A stretch of DNA of 41,292 nucleotides. Origin: CAYHZG01 sp964361105. GTDB lineage: Bacteria > Patescibacteriota > Minisyncoccia > 2-02-FULL-40-12. The position numbers and the translations under genes were made by a program. Below, one piece after another: positions 8,242-16,631 of the stretch (position 1 is the stretch's first letter; every line of letters begins with the position of its first letter). The notes under the pieces were generated by a model. That model ran no database searches. It saw nothing but the letters and a program-made list of their open reading frames with translations, and had not been told where the DNA came from. The stretch spans positions 1 to 41,292 of the forward strand of contig CAYHZG010000001.1 of the NCBI GenBank assembly GCA_964361105.1. The letters are read 5' to 3'.

Positions 8242-8984
8242 CTTGCTGGGCTAACCCGCTTAATGGTCAGAAGGCACAGGTCGGCAAGGACGGCTTTGTC
8301 CAACTCGCCGAGCCCTTCCCTCTCTAAAATATCAACTGGCCCGTATACAACATCTCCCTGCCTAGAAACAATGCGACCGCCCAGGATCACGGCTAAACCA
8401 ATCTTTTCTCGGTTGATCTCGGCCGAATCCTCGCCGTTTTTTAGAGTTTTGATACAAATGTTTTTGCCACCGAAATTTTTTGTAATATTGACTTCGGTGA
8501 CGGAGAATCTGGCAAGATCAGCCGCGGTCTCCATTTCTTTTAAACCCTCGTAACCCTTATTGGCCCGGCCGTACCTATCTTCCAAGCGAATAATATCGTG
8601 TTTCATCGGGGGGGTTTCAAACTCCAGAATCCTGACTCCGCCCGGAGAAACTGCCTGGGTTGAATGAAAAACGCCTGGATCCAGAATGGCCGCGGACATA
8701 GGTAACAGCTCGATCGATTCATTCAGGGATGAAAGCCGGGCTTTTCCGTCTAAAACAACCAGGGCTGTTTTTTTATTGGGGTGACAATGCATCGAAGTGG
8801 CCTCACTTTGCTTTATAAACAAATTCCAAACCTCAACTTCCGAATTTCGATACACCAAGTATTCGTTACCCCAGGGCTTGTTTACAATCAATTCCGAAAA
8901 ATTAGCCTCAATAGCCGTAACCTTGTAAGGCCGGACAGCCAGATAATCTTTATCAAGCTTAGTCTGATCAAATCTTAAAATCAT
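8238..8984 (-). CDS. cupin-domain protein, sugar-phosphate isomerase-like
   Basis: A 248-aa protein with one clear cupin barrel. The metal site is MHCHPNKKTALVVLDG (65-80, His66 and His68), followed by a second half with DPGVFHSTQA carrying a further His. This layout resembles the C-terminal domain of mannose-6-phosphate isomerase/GDP-mannose pyrophosphorylase proteins. A second, degenerate cupin-like stretch follows (LAVILGGRIVSRQGDVVYGPVDIL), without metal ligands. It overlaps both neighbours by four bases. It probably isomerises or epimerises a sugar intermediate in the operon, or binds one; the reaction is not fixed by the sequence. Confidence 0.7.
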   Translation of the reverse strand: MILRFDQTKLDKDYLAVRPYKVTAIEANFSELIVNKPWGNEYLVYRNSEVEVWNLFIKQSEATSMHCHPNKKTALVVLDGKARLSSLNESIELLPMSAAILDPGVFHSTQAVSPGGVRILEFETPPMKHDIIRLEDRYGRANKGYEGLKEMETAADLARFSVTEVNITKNFGGKNICIKTLKNGEDSAEINREKIGLAVILGGRIVSRQGDVVYGPVDILEREGLGELDKAVLADLCLLTIKRVSPAR

Positions 8985-9529
8985 TTGAATTTTGCCAGGA
9001 TAGCTTTCATTAAATCACCAACATCTCGGGGATGACGGGCCGTAATGATATGCCCGTCAACTACCGCTGGTTTATCAACGTAAATAGCGCCGGCATTTTT
9101 AAGATCGTCAATGATACCGGGATAGCCGGTGGCTTTTTTATTTTTCAAAATCCCAGCTGAAATCAAAACCCAAGGGCCGTGGCAGAAAGCGGCAATTATT
9201 TTTTTATGACGATCCATCGTTCTTACAAATTCCAAAACTTCAGGGGTCTGCCTCACCCGATCCGGCGCCTCAAACCCGCCAGGAATCAAAACCAGATCAT
9301 AATCTTTGGGATCAAGAGCGGTGGAGTCAACCAAGGTACTGTAATATTTAACGACTAATTCAAGCGGGAAATTCAGTCTTCCGTTTACCAGTTTCTTTCC
9401 TTTAGTGGCAATATCAACCTCAAAGCCAGCTTCTTTTAAACGAATAACCGGATAAATCACTTCTTCATCCTCAAAGCCTTCGGCGGTAATAACCACTGCT
9501 TTGTGCCTAGTCAAAATTTTTCTTTTCAT
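8981..9529 (-). CDS. DJ-1/PfpI-family protein
   Basis: A 182-aa single-domain protein of the DJ-1/PfpI (C56) superfamily, with the nucleophile elbow AFCHGPW (Cys116, His117) and conserved Glu near EGFEDEE (18-23) and IPGGFEAPD (82-90). Family members include PfpI-type proteases and glyoxalase/aldehyde-handling chaperones. In an operon with a ThDP enzyme and a dehydrogenase it may detoxify a reactive aldehyde or keto sugar, which is inference. It is tightly packed, overlapping the cupin gene by four bases and lying three bases from the epimerase stop. No SD is visible. Confidence 0.85.
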   Translation of the reverse strand: MKRKILTRHKAVVITAEGFEDEEVIYPVIRLKEAGFEVDIATKGKKLVNGRLNFPLELVVKYYSTLVDSTALDPKDYDLVLIPGGFEAPDRVRQTPEVLEFVRTMDRHKKIIAAFCHGPWVLISAGILKNKKATGYPGIIDDLKNAGAIYVDKPAVVDGHIITARHPRDVGDLMKAILAKFK

Positions 9530-9532
9530 AAT

Positions 9533-10390
9533 TTAAACTGCCTTCAGACGATACTCCATTGCTCCGTCTTCGAGCCTGGTGAATTCAAACCCGGGAAAGT
9601 CGGCTGAAAACTTCGACAAGTCAAATCTCAAATTCGGAGAAATCTTGGCATTTTGAACCATCTTGATTCCTGTTCTTTTCCCGCAAACATTAAAGGCTAC
9701 CTCGGCCAGGTTTTTCAAAGAGGTGCCGTTGCCGTCGGCGATAATGTTGTAATCGCCGGTTTTGCCTTCATTAATAATCGAGCGGATAGCCCGCCAAGCG
9801 TCCTCCTTATGAAGCCAAACCAACCTGGTAGAATCATCGCCGTGCATTTCAATCGGCCGACCGGCATAGACATCGTTTATAAACCGGAACAAAGGGCTTC
9901 GGTTGTCGCCTTGACCGTAAAGAATTCCAGGCCGCACAATCGTCAAATTAACTTTAGAGTCTTGGCAGGCTCGATTAAACATTATCTCACCGATTAGCTT
10001 GGCCGTGCTGTAAATATCATCCGGCTTGACCGGGCTCGATTCAACAATCGGAACATCAGAATGATGACCATAAATTGCCGTTGAGCTTACCAAAATAAAA
10101 TGCTTTACGTGACCTAACAACTCTGGGTTGGCCAAATTGTTAAACATAGCGATTTCTTTCCAAAATGCGCCATAACTCTTTTCTTTATTCAAGGCCGAGG
10201 CCGCCATAATCATCACGGCGTTTTGACCCGAAATCCCGACTAATTTAGGAATTGCCTCTTCGGACGTAAGATCAAGGTCGGCTGACGAAAGGCCCACGAC
10301 CTCGTGTTCTCCATCTTTGGAAAAATTTTCATAGAGACAACTCCCCAAAAATCCCCGGCGACCTAAAATTATTATCTTTGATTTAGCCAT
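9533..10390 (-). CDS. NAD-dependent epimerase/reductase (extended SDR)
   Basis: A 285-aa extended SDR with GRRGFLG (10-16) as the dinucleotide loop, the active-site VSSTAIYG (101-108), and catalytic YSTAK (127-131). It resembles dTDP-4-dehydrorhamnose reductase-type and NDP-sugar epimerase proteins, slightly shorter than average. It is followed three bases later by the PfpI gene and preceded by the dehydrogenase gene (13-base gap). A short GGAG lies a few bases before the ATG, one of the few SD-like sequences in this operon. It likely acts on the sugar handled by the ThDP and MDR enzymes. Confidence 0.85.
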   Translation of the reverse strand: MAKSKIIILGRRGFLGSCLYENFSKDGEHEVVGLSSADLDLTSEEAIPKLVGISGQNAVMIMAASALNKEKSYGAFWKEIAMFNNLANPELLGHVKHFILVSSTAIYGHHSDVPIVESSPVKPDDIYSTAKLIGEIMFNRACQDSKVNLTIVRPGILYGQGDNRSPLFRFINDVYAGRPIEMHGDDSTRLVWLHKEDAWRAIRSIINEGKTGDYNIIADGNGTSLKNLAEVAFNVCGKRTGIKMVQNAKISPNLRFDLSKFSADFPGFEFTRLEDGAMEYRLKAV

Positions 10391-10403
10391 TGTGGCTCCG
10401 CCT

Positions 10404-11417
10404 TTATTTTTTACTACATCTTATAACACCCCGCAACAGTCGGCCGGCCGTAAGATCATCTATGCCAGCATTAACGTTATCTAATTCGTAAATCTTACTA
10501 ACCAATTTGTTGATAGGCAAAGAACCATTAAGATACATCTTGGCATAGAAAGGTATGTCTTGATCGGGAAAACACATATCAAACCTGGTGCCCCTTAATA
10601 CTTTGCCGGTTAAAAGCCCCCAATAGTCAATGGAGATTTTGGTGCCGGGCTCCAAATTACCGGCAATAATGGCAGTGCCAGTCGGTTTCAAAAATTCGTA
10701 GGCCATTTCCATAGCCGTTTTGCTGCCGCTACATTCAATCGAATAGTCAAAGGTCCCTTTAAGCCCCTCTATTTCGGCATCGCTTGGGTTAATGGCTATT
10801 ACCTTGAGCTCTTCTTTCACCCACTTTAATTTCCACGGCACAATATCAAAAGCATGGCACTTGACTCCTAAAGATGCGGCTCTCATCAGGGCACTAGCGC
10901 CAAGACCGCCAATACCGAATACAGCAAGTCTATGGCCGGCGTTTATTTGGTGTTTATCAACAATGCCCGCCCCGACCTGGACCGCGCATCCCAAAAGTGA
11001 AGCAATTTGTGGCTCAACTGCTTTCGGAATAACGACCAGTCTGTTTTCGGAAATTACGGCATACTCGCTGAATACGGAACAGGCGCCGGCATTTACCGCG
11101 CCTTTGCTACTTTGGTATCTGACCGAAGGCGCCTCAAGGCCCGCTCCCCTAACCCAAGTACAAGCCACGTAATCACCAGGCTTAACCTTTGAAACCCCGT
11201 CTCCAATTTCCATAACCTCACCCGAGGCTTCGTGGCCGAGCAAATGAGGAATAAATTCAGCTCCCTTTCTTCCTTTAATTTCGTTAACGTTGCTGTGACA
11301 TAAACCTCCGAAAAGCACTTTAATAAGCGTCTGACCTCTTTGAAGTTTGGGAATTTCTAATTCCTCTATCGTAAGCGGCCCGCCAATATTTATTAGAACT
11401 GCTGCCTTGGTTTTCAT
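10404..11417 (-). CDS. zinc-dependent MDR alcohol/sugar dehydrogenase
   Basis: A 337-aa medium-chain dehydrogenase that would oxidise an alcohol or reduce a keto group with NAD(P). The catalytic zinc ligands are visible: Cys40 (GLCHSN), His62-Glu63 (GHEASGEV) and Cys144 (LLGCAVQVGAG). The NAD site is GIGGLG (168-173). The structural-zinc lobe (about 86-113), which normally carries four Cys, has only two, so this second zinc is probably absent. It is second in the seven-gene operon, 18 bases after the methyltransferase stop. A sugar or polyol substrate is likely by context; the exact one is unknown. Confidence 0.85.
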   Translation of the reverse strand: MKTKAAVLINIGGPLTIEELEIPKLQRGQTLIKVLFGGLCHSNVNEIKGRKGAEFIPHLLGHEASGEVMEIGDGVSKVKPGDYVACTWVRGAGLEAPSVRYQSSKGAVNAGACSVFSEYAVISENRLVVIPKAVEPQIASLLGCAVQVGAGIVDKHQINAGHRLAVFGIGGLGASALMRAASLGVKCHAFDIVPWKLKWVKEELKVIAINPSDAEIEGLKGTFDYSIECSGSKTAMEMAYEFLKPTGTAIIAGNLEPGTKISIDYWGLLTGKVLRGTRFDMCFPDQDIPFYAKMYLNGSLPINKLVSKIYELDNVNAGIDDLTAGRLLRGVIRCSKK

Positions 11418-11435
11418 CTGTAATTTAGATGCGCC

Positions 11436-12092
11436 TCAAGCAAAAAACCAATAATAATCGCCGGTGTAACCGACTTCCTTAAAAAGTTTTTTCCAATCAT
11501 CAACGTGCATGATGGTCCCGCCCAGAACCACGACCCATTTGAAAAGCCTCTCTTTTTCCAAATCATTGCGCCAGGCATCAATCGTTATAAAGGCGTGCTT
11601 TTTCGATACCCGCTGAATTTCCCTGATGGCTTGTTTGCATTCTTCCAGAGGAAGAGCGTGAACAGTGGTAATAGAAACTACCAAATCAAAAGACTTGTCA
11701 GGAAAAGGCAAGCTCCTGGCGTTGGCCACCTGAATGAACGGCTTAACGTCTTCCATGGCATTATCAATGGCATATTCGGAAATATCAATCCCAGCCACTT
11801 TGATGCCGGGTATAAGTTTCATAAGGTCATGAAGCATAAAGCCCTTGGCGCAGCCGACATCCAAAACACTGCTTGAAGCGTCAAGTTTGTAGTGATCTCT
11901 GAATTTTTCAACAATTTTTACCCAACGGCCGTCATATTTATAGCCGCCGTATCCGTAGAGTCTATCCTCGTCAAAAAATTCTTTACCGAACTTACTTGCT
12001 GCCTTTCTCTGTTCCAGAGTAATATTCTTCGCCCGCCAATCAACGTCTCTATCAAGGTTGGGGTAAAAATCCATAAGATTAATCTCGGGCAT
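11436..12092 (-). CDS. class I SAM-dependent methyltransferase
   Basis: A 218-aa Rossmann methyltransferase with the SAM loop VLDVGCAKG, the acidic strand-2 end AGIDIS, and the post-motif PFPDKSFDLVVSITTVHAL typical of Methyltransf_11/25 proteins. It would methylate a sugar or a small precursor, probably at O or C. It is the first gene of the minus-strand operon that runs to 5811. A promoter-like TTGAAA-16-TAGGAT lies just upstream and leaves a very short leader. The substrate is not inferable beyond the operon context. Confidence 0.8.
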   Translation of the reverse strand: MPEINLMDFYPNLDRDVDWRAKNITLEQRKAASKFGKEFFDEDRLYGYGGYKYDGRWVKIVEKFRDHYKLDASSSVLDVGCAKGFMLHDLMKLIPGIKVAGIDISEYAIDNAMEDVKPFIQVANARSLPFPDKSFDLVVSITTVHALPLEECKQAIREIQRVSKKHAFITIDAWRNDLEKERLFKWVVVLGGTIMHVDDWKKLFKEVGYTGDYYWFFA

Positions 12093-12105
12093 ATGATTCT
12101 TTTTT

Positions 12106-12133
12106 ATCCTACACTAATAAATATTTTTTTCAA
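12106..12133 (-). promoter_or_regulatory. putative promoter of the ThDP/dehydrogenase operon
   Basis: On the minus strand TTGAAA (12133-12128), a 16-base spacer and TAGGAT (12111-12106) precede the ATG at 12092 by 13 bases. It lies just beyond the hairpin that ends the radical SAM gene, so the operon has an independent promoter after that terminator. Confidence 0.45.
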
Positions 12134-12170
12134 GCGGATTATTCCTTATTTAAATTATCTTTAAGTCAAA

Positions 12171-12202
12171 CCCCCCACACTCACGAATGGAGCATGGGGG
12201 GG
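12171..12202 (-). terminator. hairpin terminator of the radical SAM gene
   Basis: CCCCCCA (12171-12177) pairs with TGGGGGG (from 12195), and inside it CTC pairs with GAG, making a strong GC stem. On the minus strand it is followed by a weak TTTGACTT tail. It lies just past the stop of the radical SAM gene at 12214. The short T-tract lowers confidence that it terminates fully. Confidence 0.65.
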
Positions 12203-12213
12203 CGTGAAGGAAC

Positions 12214-13461
12214 TTAGATAATGTTCCCGCGATGGGGAAAGCCCTTAGCGGCAAGATTAGCTTCAAGTCGCCGAAGTTCCGCCTCCTGCTCTTCTGGCTG
12301 GAGGTTGAGCAGCCAATACAGGTAGCGGTTTTCGTGGTCGGGATGGCAGCTTTTGGTGCAGACACTGATGTCAAATGTTTTCATTGACTCAAGATGCTGC
12401 TCTCGGCGCTCGCCAAACCAGATTTCTCTGAAGCCCTGCTCCTTGATGTTGCCGAGGTAAAACTGACTCTCCCGCCACTGAGCCATTTTCGAAGCAGGCA
12501 GCCAGTGACCCGAACAGGAAACCAAAAGCCCGTCGGACTGCATATAACACCACAGGGTCGGCGTTGCATGACAGACCGGGTAGCCCCGGTCGGGCATTTC
12601 GTACTCTTTGAAGCGGCTAAACCGAAAGACCACTTCAAAGTCATCAGTTTCGTACCGCTCACGGAGCCTCTCGCCTGTCTCCAGAATCTCATCCATTATC
12701 GGCTCATAGCTCATGTCGCCATAGAGTTCAAAGGTCTCGCGGTTCTGGGGCGGTTGTCTATAGGGCTTGAAGCAAACATAGTCGGCCCCGGCATCCCTTG
12801 TCCTCTGAATCAGGGCTTCGGCTTCTGGCCAGTTTGCCTTAACCCGCGCTCCTTTTTTGTTCAACGCTCCTTTCACGGTCACGGTCATGTTGACCCCAAC
12901 CTCGCACTTGCTTTTGAGCTCCCGTTTGATTCTGGCAACCCGCCTAATGTTGTCCCAGAGGCGCGACCAATCACCCGGATCGACCTGATGGAAGTTGGCA
13001 TAAGACTCGGCCGTTCCGGCATTAACGCTGAACTGGAGATAGACGTTAATGAAAGGGAGGACTTCCTCGGCGCGTTTTTCAGTGAAGGCCACGCCGTTGG
13101 AGAGCATTCCCACGTCAATTCCGGCGATTCGGGCTTGTTCGCATATCTTGCCGAGCTGCGGCTCCAGCATCGGTTCGCCTTCGCCAGCAAACTGAACGCT
13201 TCTGATGCCCAATCCATCCGGATCTGCCTCTCTTAACTCCCGGGCTTCCCCAAAAAATCTGGTTAAGACCGGGAGACTAAGATAATTGTACTTGAATTCC
13301 AGGATGGAAGGAGCGCAATGCAGACAGCGGTGATTGCAACCTCCGGCCGGAGAAACCTCGCAATAGATCGGCGGAACAGAAAACGGATCCTTAATCAAAC
13401 GGCGCAGCCAGGCCGGATGGTTCTGAACTTTAGTACCCTCAAACCACTCTCGAATCTTCAT
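12214..13461 (-). CDS. radical SAM protein with SPASM-like C-terminus
   Basis: A 415-aa radical SAM enzyme with the [4Fe-4S] motif CNHRCLHC (Cys42, Cys46, Cys49). Its C-terminal domain has a SPASM-like layout: Cys297, Cys305 and Cys316 around a YMQSDGLLVSCSGHW segment, then LGNIKEQGFREIWFGE, then Cys368 and Cys372. Family members modify peptides, sugars or other substrates through a 5'-deoxyadenosyl radical. A strong SD (GGAGG) precedes the ATG. The gene is GC-rich (33 of 60 bases in 12661-12720), with its own promoter and hairpin, so it looks independent of the glycan operons and possibly acquired. The substrate is unknown. A long open frame on the opposite strand is a composition effect. 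Confidence 0.9.
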   Translation of the reverse strand: MKIREWFEGTKVQNHPAWLRRLIKDPFSVPPIYCEVSPAGGCNHRCLHCAPSILEFKYNYLSLPVLTRFFGEARELREADPDGLGIRSVQFAGEGEPMLEPQLGKICEQARIAGIDVGMLSNGVAFTEKRAEEVLPFINVYLQFSVNAGTAESYANFHQVDPGDWSRLWDNIRRVARIKRELKSKCEVGVNMTVTVKGALNKKGARVKANWPEAEALIQRTRDAGADYVCFKPYRQPPQNRETFELYGDMSYEPIMDEILETGERLRERYETDDFEVVFRFSRFKEYEMPDRGYPVCHATPTLWCYMQSDGLLVSCSGHWLPASKMAQWRESQFYLGNIKEQGFREIWFGERREQHLESMKTFDISVCTKSCHPDHENRYLYWLLNLQPEEQEAELRRLEANLAAKGFPHRGNII

Positions 13462-13519
13462 GGGCTTCCTCCAGAATAAACACTTACCCTAATTGTAAAG
13501 GTAAAACCTACTCTAAAAT

Positions 13520-13548
13520 ATCATATTCAACTGCTAAAAACAAATCAA
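13520..13548 (-). promoter_or_regulatory. putative promoter of the radical SAM gene
   Basis: On the minus strand TTGATT (13548-13543), exactly 17 bases, then TATGAT (13525-13520). It leaves a leader of about 50 bases that carries the GGAGG ribosome-binding site before the ATG at 13461. It is back to back with the promoter at 13555-13583. Confidence 0.55.
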
Positions 13549-13554
13549 TCTGAT

Positions 13555-13583
13555 TTGACATCTCCATCAAAAATCTGTAATAA
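13555..13583 (+). promoter_or_regulatory. putative promoter of the ABC-exporter operon, leaderless type
   Basis: A perfect TTGACA -35 (13555-13560), a 17-base spacer and TAATAA (13578-13583; TAATAAT if extended). The ATG of the ABC gene lies 15 bases after the -10 with no SD, so the leader would be under ten bases. Confidence 0.6.
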
Positions 13584-13598
13584 TAAACATCTATTATT

Positions 13599-15407
13599 AT
13601 GTTCATAGACTACGAAAATATAAAGTACTACTGGAATCTTTTTGATAGAGCGTTTTTCGGTTATAAAAAAAACTTTTTAATCATTACCGTTATCGGTTTC
13701 CTAAGCGGCTTGGTCGGAGGACTTGGGATTGGTTCGCTTATTCCCTTGGTTTCTTTTGTCACCGAAACCGGCCAAACGACCGATATTATCTCAACATCGG
13801 TCCGCCGGGTATTTTCTCTTTTTGATATCCAATACAGCATCCCGGCTCTCTTAATAATGATGGTCGTATTGTTTTTTTCTAAAGCGGTGCTGAATTTAAT
13901 CGCTCAATACATAAATGCCAAAACTGCCATTGACTTTGAAAATAAAACAAGAGTTCGGTTATTTAAAACAACTTTATCCGCCTCATGGCCATACTTAAGC
14001 CGACAAAAAGTGGGATATCTTGAAAAGGTATTAACCGAGGACATCAATCAAAGCACCCAATTGATATTTTTAATCAGCACCATAATTTTAGCCGTGGCCA
14101 GTCTGATAATTTATGCTTTTATTGCCTACAGCATTTCGGCCCTTATCACCGTGTCCGCAATCGGTTTTGGCGTATTTATCATTCTTTCTTTAAAATTGTT
14201 CTTCAAACGGGCAAAAAATGTCGGCGAAAGATTAACCAGAATCTATAAGTTAATCGCCCATTTCATTAATGAAAACAGTATCGGAGCAAAAGTCATAAAG
14301 GCAATGGGAATAGAAAAAAAGGTTATTGAAAAAGCCGAAGTTCACTTTAATGGCCTAAAAAATATCAGAAAAGAGATGGCTCTCTACAATGCCTTCAGTA
14401 ATGTCTTGATGGAACCGGTTAGCTTGATATTCATCGTTTTGATCTTTGGCTTCTCCTATTCCTCGCCCGCCTTCAACATCGGCTCATTTGCCGCAACGAT
14501 TTATCTGATTCAGAAAATCTTTACTTTCACGGGAACAATTCAAGGCAATATTCATCACATCAGCCAGGTCATTCCTAACTTAAAAACGGTAATCAAGTAC
14601 CAAAATAATGCGGAGATAAATCTAGAAAAAAACAGTGTCCTCCGGTCAGGTGGTTCGCAATCTTTTTCATTTGACCGGACAATAGAATTCTCCAAAGTGG
14701 ACTTCGCCTACAAAGACAGAAAAGCTCTTCTTTCTCAAACAAGTTTTACCATAAAAAAGGGAGAGATGGTCGGGCTGATCGGTCCTTCCGGAGCCGGAAA
14801 GACAACGATTGCCGACTTAATCTTAAGATTATTTACTCCAAGCGGAGGCAAAATTTTATTGGACGGCAAGGATGTGTTTCTAATCGACATTGATGAATGG
14901 AGGAAAAAAATAGAGTATGTGCCCCAAGATCCGTTTCTAATTAATGATACAATAGAAAACAATATAAAATTCTATGATGACTCTATAACCGAGAAAGATA
15001 TTATTGAAGCCGCAAAAATAGCCAATATCTACGATTTTGTGCAAAAATTGCCGGACAAATTCAAAACCGCAGCCGGTGAAAGAGGGGTTAAGTTATCCGG
15101 GGGGCAGCGACAACGTATTGTTTTAGCTAGAGCTCTGGCCAGAAAACCGGAAATTTTAATCCTTGATGAAGCCACCAGCGCCATTGATACCGAATCAGAG
15201 GTTTTAATCCAAAAATCAATCAATGACCTTCGAAATAAAATGACGATTTTCGTCATCGCCCATCGATTATCGACCATCTTAAACTCTGACCGGCTCTTGG
15301 TTTTAGAAAACGGGAAAATAATAGAAGAAGGTAATCCTAAAAAACTTCTTGAAAGCAAGGACTCGCATTTCTATAAAATTTATAACCTCAGCGAAAAACA
15401 GATATAA
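13599..15407 (+). CDS. ABC exporter, fused permease and ATPase (MsbA/PglK-like flippase candidate)
   Basis: A 602-aa half-transporter with a membrane domain (about 25-325, six predicted helices) followed by an ATPase domain. The ATPase has Walker A GPSGAGKTT (395-403), Q-loop VPQDPF, signature LSGGQRQR (499-506), Walker B ILILDEATS (519-527) and the switch His555. Homodimers of this class flip lipid-linked sugars (PglK) or lipid A (MsbA). As first gene of a glycan operon it is the best candidate for moving the lipid-linked glycan across the membrane; no Wzx is visible here. It starts from a promoter with a near-leaderless ATG. Drug or lipid export are alternatives. Confidence 0.9.
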   Translation: MFIDYENIKYYWNLFDRAFFGYKKNFLIITVIGFLSGLVGGLGIGSLIPLVSFVTETGQTTDIISTSVRRVFSLFDIQYSIPALLIMMVVLFFSKAVLNLIAQYINAKTAIDFENKTRVRLFKTTLSASWPYLSRQKVGYLEKVLTEDINQSTQLIFLISTIILAVASLIIYAFIAYSISALITVSAIGFGVFIILSLKLFFKRAKNVGERLTRIYKLIAHFINENSIGAKVIKAMGIEKKVIEKAEVHFNGLKNIRKEMALYNAFSNVLMEPVSLIFIVLIFGFSYSSPAFNIGSFAATIYLIQKIFTFTGTIQGNIHHISQVIPNLKTVIKYQNNAEINLEKNSVLRSGGSQSFSFDRTIEFSKVDFAYKDRKALLSQTSFTIKKGEMVGLIGPSGAGKTTIADLILRLFTPSGGKILLDGKDVFLIDIDEWRKKIEYVPQDPFLINDTIENNIKFYDDSITEKDIIEAAKIANIYDFVQKLPDKFKTAAGERGVKLSGGQRQRIVLARALARKPEILILDEATSAIDTESEVLIQKSINDLRNKMTIFVIAHRLSTILNSDRLLVLENGKIIEEGNPKKLLESKDSHFYKIYNLSEKQI

Positions 15408-15416
15408 TTTACTGCT

Positions 15417-16631
15417 TTGAATATAAAACCTGACAAATTTATTAAAGAATTAAGATACACGATCTCTCGCTATCTTAGAAAGGCCGCATCGCGTATTTCT
15501 CCCAGCGGAGCCGATAGCGGAATCAGCTACCCGGATATTGGCTCAGACAGACTACCTGCTTCAAGCCCCAAAGCTCTTATTATTTATGCCGTAACTGGAA
15601 TAGATAGATATGTCCGCGGAGTCGCTCTGGATGATCCGATTTTTAATAAACATACGATATATTGGGAATCTGTAGAAATGGTCAAACTCCTTAATAAAGC
15701 CGGCTATATTGTTGATTTCTGCGATGTCTGGAAACCATTTCGCACCGACTGGAATAAATATTCAATAATCATTGACAGTTCTAATAACCTTAAAGACATA
15801 GGTTCTGCCCCCGGATCAAAAAAAGTCTACTGGGCCACGGGCAACCATTGGCTCCAGTGGAACAGAGCCGAACTCCAACGCATCCAATGGTTCAAAGAAC
15901 GCACCGGTCGGGTCATACCTGCAAACAGACAACAGCCAAGCATTCTCTCGGATGAACATACAGATTACCTGACTTATTTCGGCACTGATTTGCAGATAAG
16001 TTCTTTCAGCCCCAAACCCGAAAAGATCCAAATAAATATTTCAAGCTGTTCTGTGCCTCCCTATCAGAAAAAAAATATTGAACAGACAAGAAATAAATTT
16101 TTATTGATTTCTGGCGGCGGGGCTTTACATAAAGGAATTGATTTAGTGATTGAAACATTCTGTAAAATTCCGGAGGCAGAGCTTTTTATCGTTGCCAACC
16201 TTAAAGAAGAACCGAAGTTTTACGAGTGGGCCAAACCGATATTGGCAAAACATAAAAACATACATGAGCTGGGACGTTATGATCTGACTTCAAAAGATTT
16301 TGATTCGCTGGCCGACCAATGTATCGGAACCGTTTATCTATCCGCGGCCGAAGGCGGCCCGGGCTCGATTGCCCGAGTCCTCCATAACGGCCTTATCCCG
16401 ATTGTCACGCCGACGTCTTTTGTCAGAGCCGAACATCTGGGATACCAGGTTCAAGGCAACTCAGCCAAGGAAATCGTCGGTAATACGATTAATCGAATTC
16501 GCCAAGTTATGAATTTGTCTGAAAAAGAGCTTCTGGACAAATCAGATGCGGTCAGAGAGTTCGCCCAAAAATATCATACCCGTGCCGCATTCTCAAAAAG
16601 CTTCTCTGACTTTATTGAAAAATTATTATGA
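15417..16631 (+). CDS. GT-B glycosyltransferase (GT4-like)
   Basis: A 404-aa protein whose C-terminal half looks like a GT4 glycosyltransferase: KFLLISGGGALHKGIDLVIE, then ELFIVANLKEEPKFYEW, then the acceptor/donor loop SAAEGGPGSIARVLHNGLIPIV. The N-terminal half (about 50-215) is diverged, with no signal peptide. It would transfer a sugar from a nucleotide donor in the cytoplasm. The start is weak: the frame is open only from 15408, the sole conventional start is TTG at 15417, and there is no SD, so translation probably depends on the ABC gene ending ten bases earlier. It overlaps the next gene by ATGA. Confidence 0.75.
   Translation: MNIKPDKFIKELRYTISRYLRKAASRISPSGADSGISYPDIGSDRLPASSPKALIIYAVTGIDRYVRGVALDDPIFNKHTIYWESVEMVKLLNKAGYIVDFCDVWKPFRTDWNKYSIIIDSSNNLKDIGSAPGSKKVYWATGNHWLQWNRAELQRIQWFKERTGRVIPANRQQPSILSDEHTDYLTYFGTDLQISSFSPKPEKIQINISSCSVPPYQKKNIEQTRNKFLLISGGGALHKGIDLVIETFCKIPEAELFIVANLKEEPKFYEWAKPILAKHKNIHELGRYDLTSKDFDSLADQCIGTVYLSAAEGGPGSIARVLHNGLIPIVTPTSFVRAEHLGYQVQGNSAKEIVGNTINRIRQVMNLSEKELLDKSDAVREFAQKYHTRAAFSKSFSDFIEKLL

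Noticed and set aside
10792..11172. 126-codon open frame opposite the MDR dehydrogenase gene
   Set aside because: No SD, no known motifs, and fully covered by a gene with all catalytic residues on the minus strand.
12394..13236. 280-codon open frame on the plus strand opposite the radical SAM gene
   Set aside because: It mirrors a GC-rich gene with clear motifs on the other strand, has no SD or recognisable domain, and stop codons are rare there because of base composition.
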